5,969 nucleotides of DNA from Flavobacteriaceae bacterium. Its GTDB lineage: Bacteria; Bacteroidota; Bacteroidia; Flavobacteriales; Flavobacteriaceae. Below the pieces are notes generated by a model. It saw nothing but the letters and a program-made list of their open reading frames with translations. It ran no database searches and was not told the DNA's origin. This document shows positions 4,972 to 5,969 of this stretch, piece by piece; position 1 is the first letter of the stretch, and every line of letters starts with the position of its first letter. The translations under genes and the position numbers were made by a program. The stretch is from positions 1 through 5,969 of the forward strand of contig DAOVTF010000139.1 in assembly GCA_030633225.1 (NCBI GenBank), given 5' to 3'.

Positions 4972-5969
4972 TTGAAAAATAACGATTTTAAAGAAAATAT
5001 CATCATTATAGGAGCTTCGCTTCACAATTTAAAAAATATTGATGTAAATATACCAAGAAATAAGCTTGTAGTCATCACAGGACTGTCTGGATCAGGTAAA
5101 TCGAGCCTCGCTTTTGACACATTATACGCAGAAGGTCAACGAAGATATGTGGAAAGTCTATCATCCTATGCAAGACAATTTCTGGGTAAATTAAACAAAC
5201 CAAAAGTAACTTCTATAAAAGGAATTTCTCCAGCTATTGCTATTGAACAAAAAGTAAATAGTACAAATCCGAGGTCAACTGTTGGTACTTCAACCGAGAT
5301 TTATGACTATTTAAAATTACTTTATGCCCGTATTGGCAAGACCTTCTCTCCTATTTCCGGCGATCAGGTTAAAAAAGATACAGTAAATGATGTAGTAAAG
5401 TATGTGCAGCAATTTGATGAAAAATCAAAACTTTTACTTCTCTCTCCTGTACATATTGAAAAAGATAAAAAATTAGATATTCTAATAAATATTTTAAAAC
5501 AACAAGGTTTTGCACGGTTAAAGGTTAAAGATAAAATAATAAGAATTGATGAATTTGATCAAAAAACAGACAAAGATCTATATTTGGTTGTTGATAGAAT
5601 CGTAGTGCAAAATGATGAAGATTTCCTAAATCGATTGGCTGATTCTATTCAAACTGCTTTCTATGAAGGTAAAGGAACTTGTATTATTGAAGATATTTCT
5701 GAAAACAAAATCAGAACTTTTAGTAATAAATTTGAATTGGATAATATTTCATTTCTTGAACCGAATATTCATCTGTTTAGTTTTAATAACCCTTATGGAG
5801 CCTGTCCAAAGTGTGATGGATATGGAAATATTATTGGTATTGACGAAGACCTGGTAATACCAAACACTTCTTTATCTATTTATGAAAATGCAATTGTTCC
5901 CTGGAAAAGTGAATCTTTTAATAGCTATAAAGAAGCCCTTATTATTAATGCTTATAAATTTGATTTTCC
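4972..5969 (+). CDS. uvrA: Excinuclease ABC subunit A, 3'-truncated by window edge
   Basis: UvrA is the ATP-driven damage sensor of nucleotide-excision repair; it scans DNA and loads UvrB. The window holds the first 332 codons; Bacteroidota UvrA proteins have roughly 930-950 residues. IIIIGASLHNLKNIDVNIPR (10-29) leads to the Walker A GLSGSGKSS (37-45), then FDTLYAEGQRRYVESLSSYA and RQFLG, all diagnostic. The UvrB-binding region follows (about 115-245), then LFSFNNPYGACPKCDGYG with C278 and C281. The start must be the TTG at 4972: a TAA stop lies in frame at 4966-4968, there is no ATG anywhere in the 332 codons, and no other plausible start precedes the Walker A. The CxxC partner normally about 20 residues before C278 is missing (FSNKFELDNI), and the CPxH-type motif after LYARIG reads SPIS, so zinc binding is reduced compared with E. 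coli. It is divergent from the sigma gene and has its own promoter. Confidence 0.96.
   Translation, partial: MKNNDFKENIIIIGASLHNLKNIDVNIPRNKLVVITGLSGSGKSSLAFDTLYAEGQRRYVESLSSYARQFLGKLNKPKVTSIKGISPAIAIEQKVNSTNPRSTVGTSTEIYDYLKLLYARIGKTFSPISGDQVKKDTVNDVVKYVQQFDEKSKLLLLSPVHIEKDKKLDILINILKQQGFARLKVKDKIIRIDEFDQKTDKDLYLVVDRIVVQNDEDFLNRLADSIQTAFYEGKGTCIIEDISENKIRTFSNKFELDNISFLEPNIHLFSFNNPYGACPKCDGYGNIIGIDEDLVIPNTSLSIYENAIVPWKSESFNSYKEALIINAYKFDF

Noticed and set aside
5663..5857. 64-codon frame on the + strand
   Set aside because: It overlaps the diagnostic UvrA sequence in another frame and is a chance shadow.
1..5969. Mobile element, CRISPR array, tRNA or phage insertion
   Set aside because: No transposase, integrase, spaced direct repeats or cloverleaf were seen; all genes are core functions with similar base composition.

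Overview
The window looks like chromosomal DNA of a low-GC member of Bacteroidota, most likely the Flavobacteriaceae. Three things point there: very AT-rich coding and intergenic sequence, repeated TAnnTTTG promoter elements (the Bacteroidota -7 box) in place of E. coli-type -35/-10 boxes, and protein sequences typical of that group, such as a Nth whose C-terminus reads REYSPARGW and an ECF sigma factor with FLPWTMRIAHNLVIDFFRK. I see no mobile element, CRISPR array, tRNA or rRNA. The region is ordinary core genome, with some unusual details.

Layout from left to right. The 3' 60% of pntB (NADP(H)-binding subunit of the proton-translocating transhydrogenase) enters from the left edge and ends in a strong intrinsic terminator. 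Next is a 484-aa soluble conserved protein of unknown function on the + strand. Its promoter shows that translation starts at the ATG at 999 and not at the TTG at 981. It converges on bcp (peroxiredoxin, - strand), which is divergent from nth (endonuclease III, + strand). A bidirectional terminator separates nth from a - strand pair: an ECF sigma factor gene and, downstream of it, a 46-aa small ORF. Divergent from the sigma gene, uvrA begins at a TTG codon and runs off the right edge.

Functionally, pntB serves NADPH supply and bcp serves peroxide detoxification, while nth and uvrA serve base-excision and nucleotide-excision repair. An ECF sigma factor sits among them, so the right two thirds reads as a stress and DNA-repair neighbourhood, although each gene appears to have its own promoter. 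The most interesting points are: a 130-nt sigma-factor leader with two hairpins and an exact CCCC/GGGG complementarity that could mask the start region; a palindrome over the uvrA promoter; the small conserved-looking ORF behind the sigma gene; and cysteine losses in three neighbouring proteins (no iron-sulphur cluster in Nth, one-cysteine Bcp, incomplete zinc sites in UvrA). Nothing here amounts to a clearly new system.
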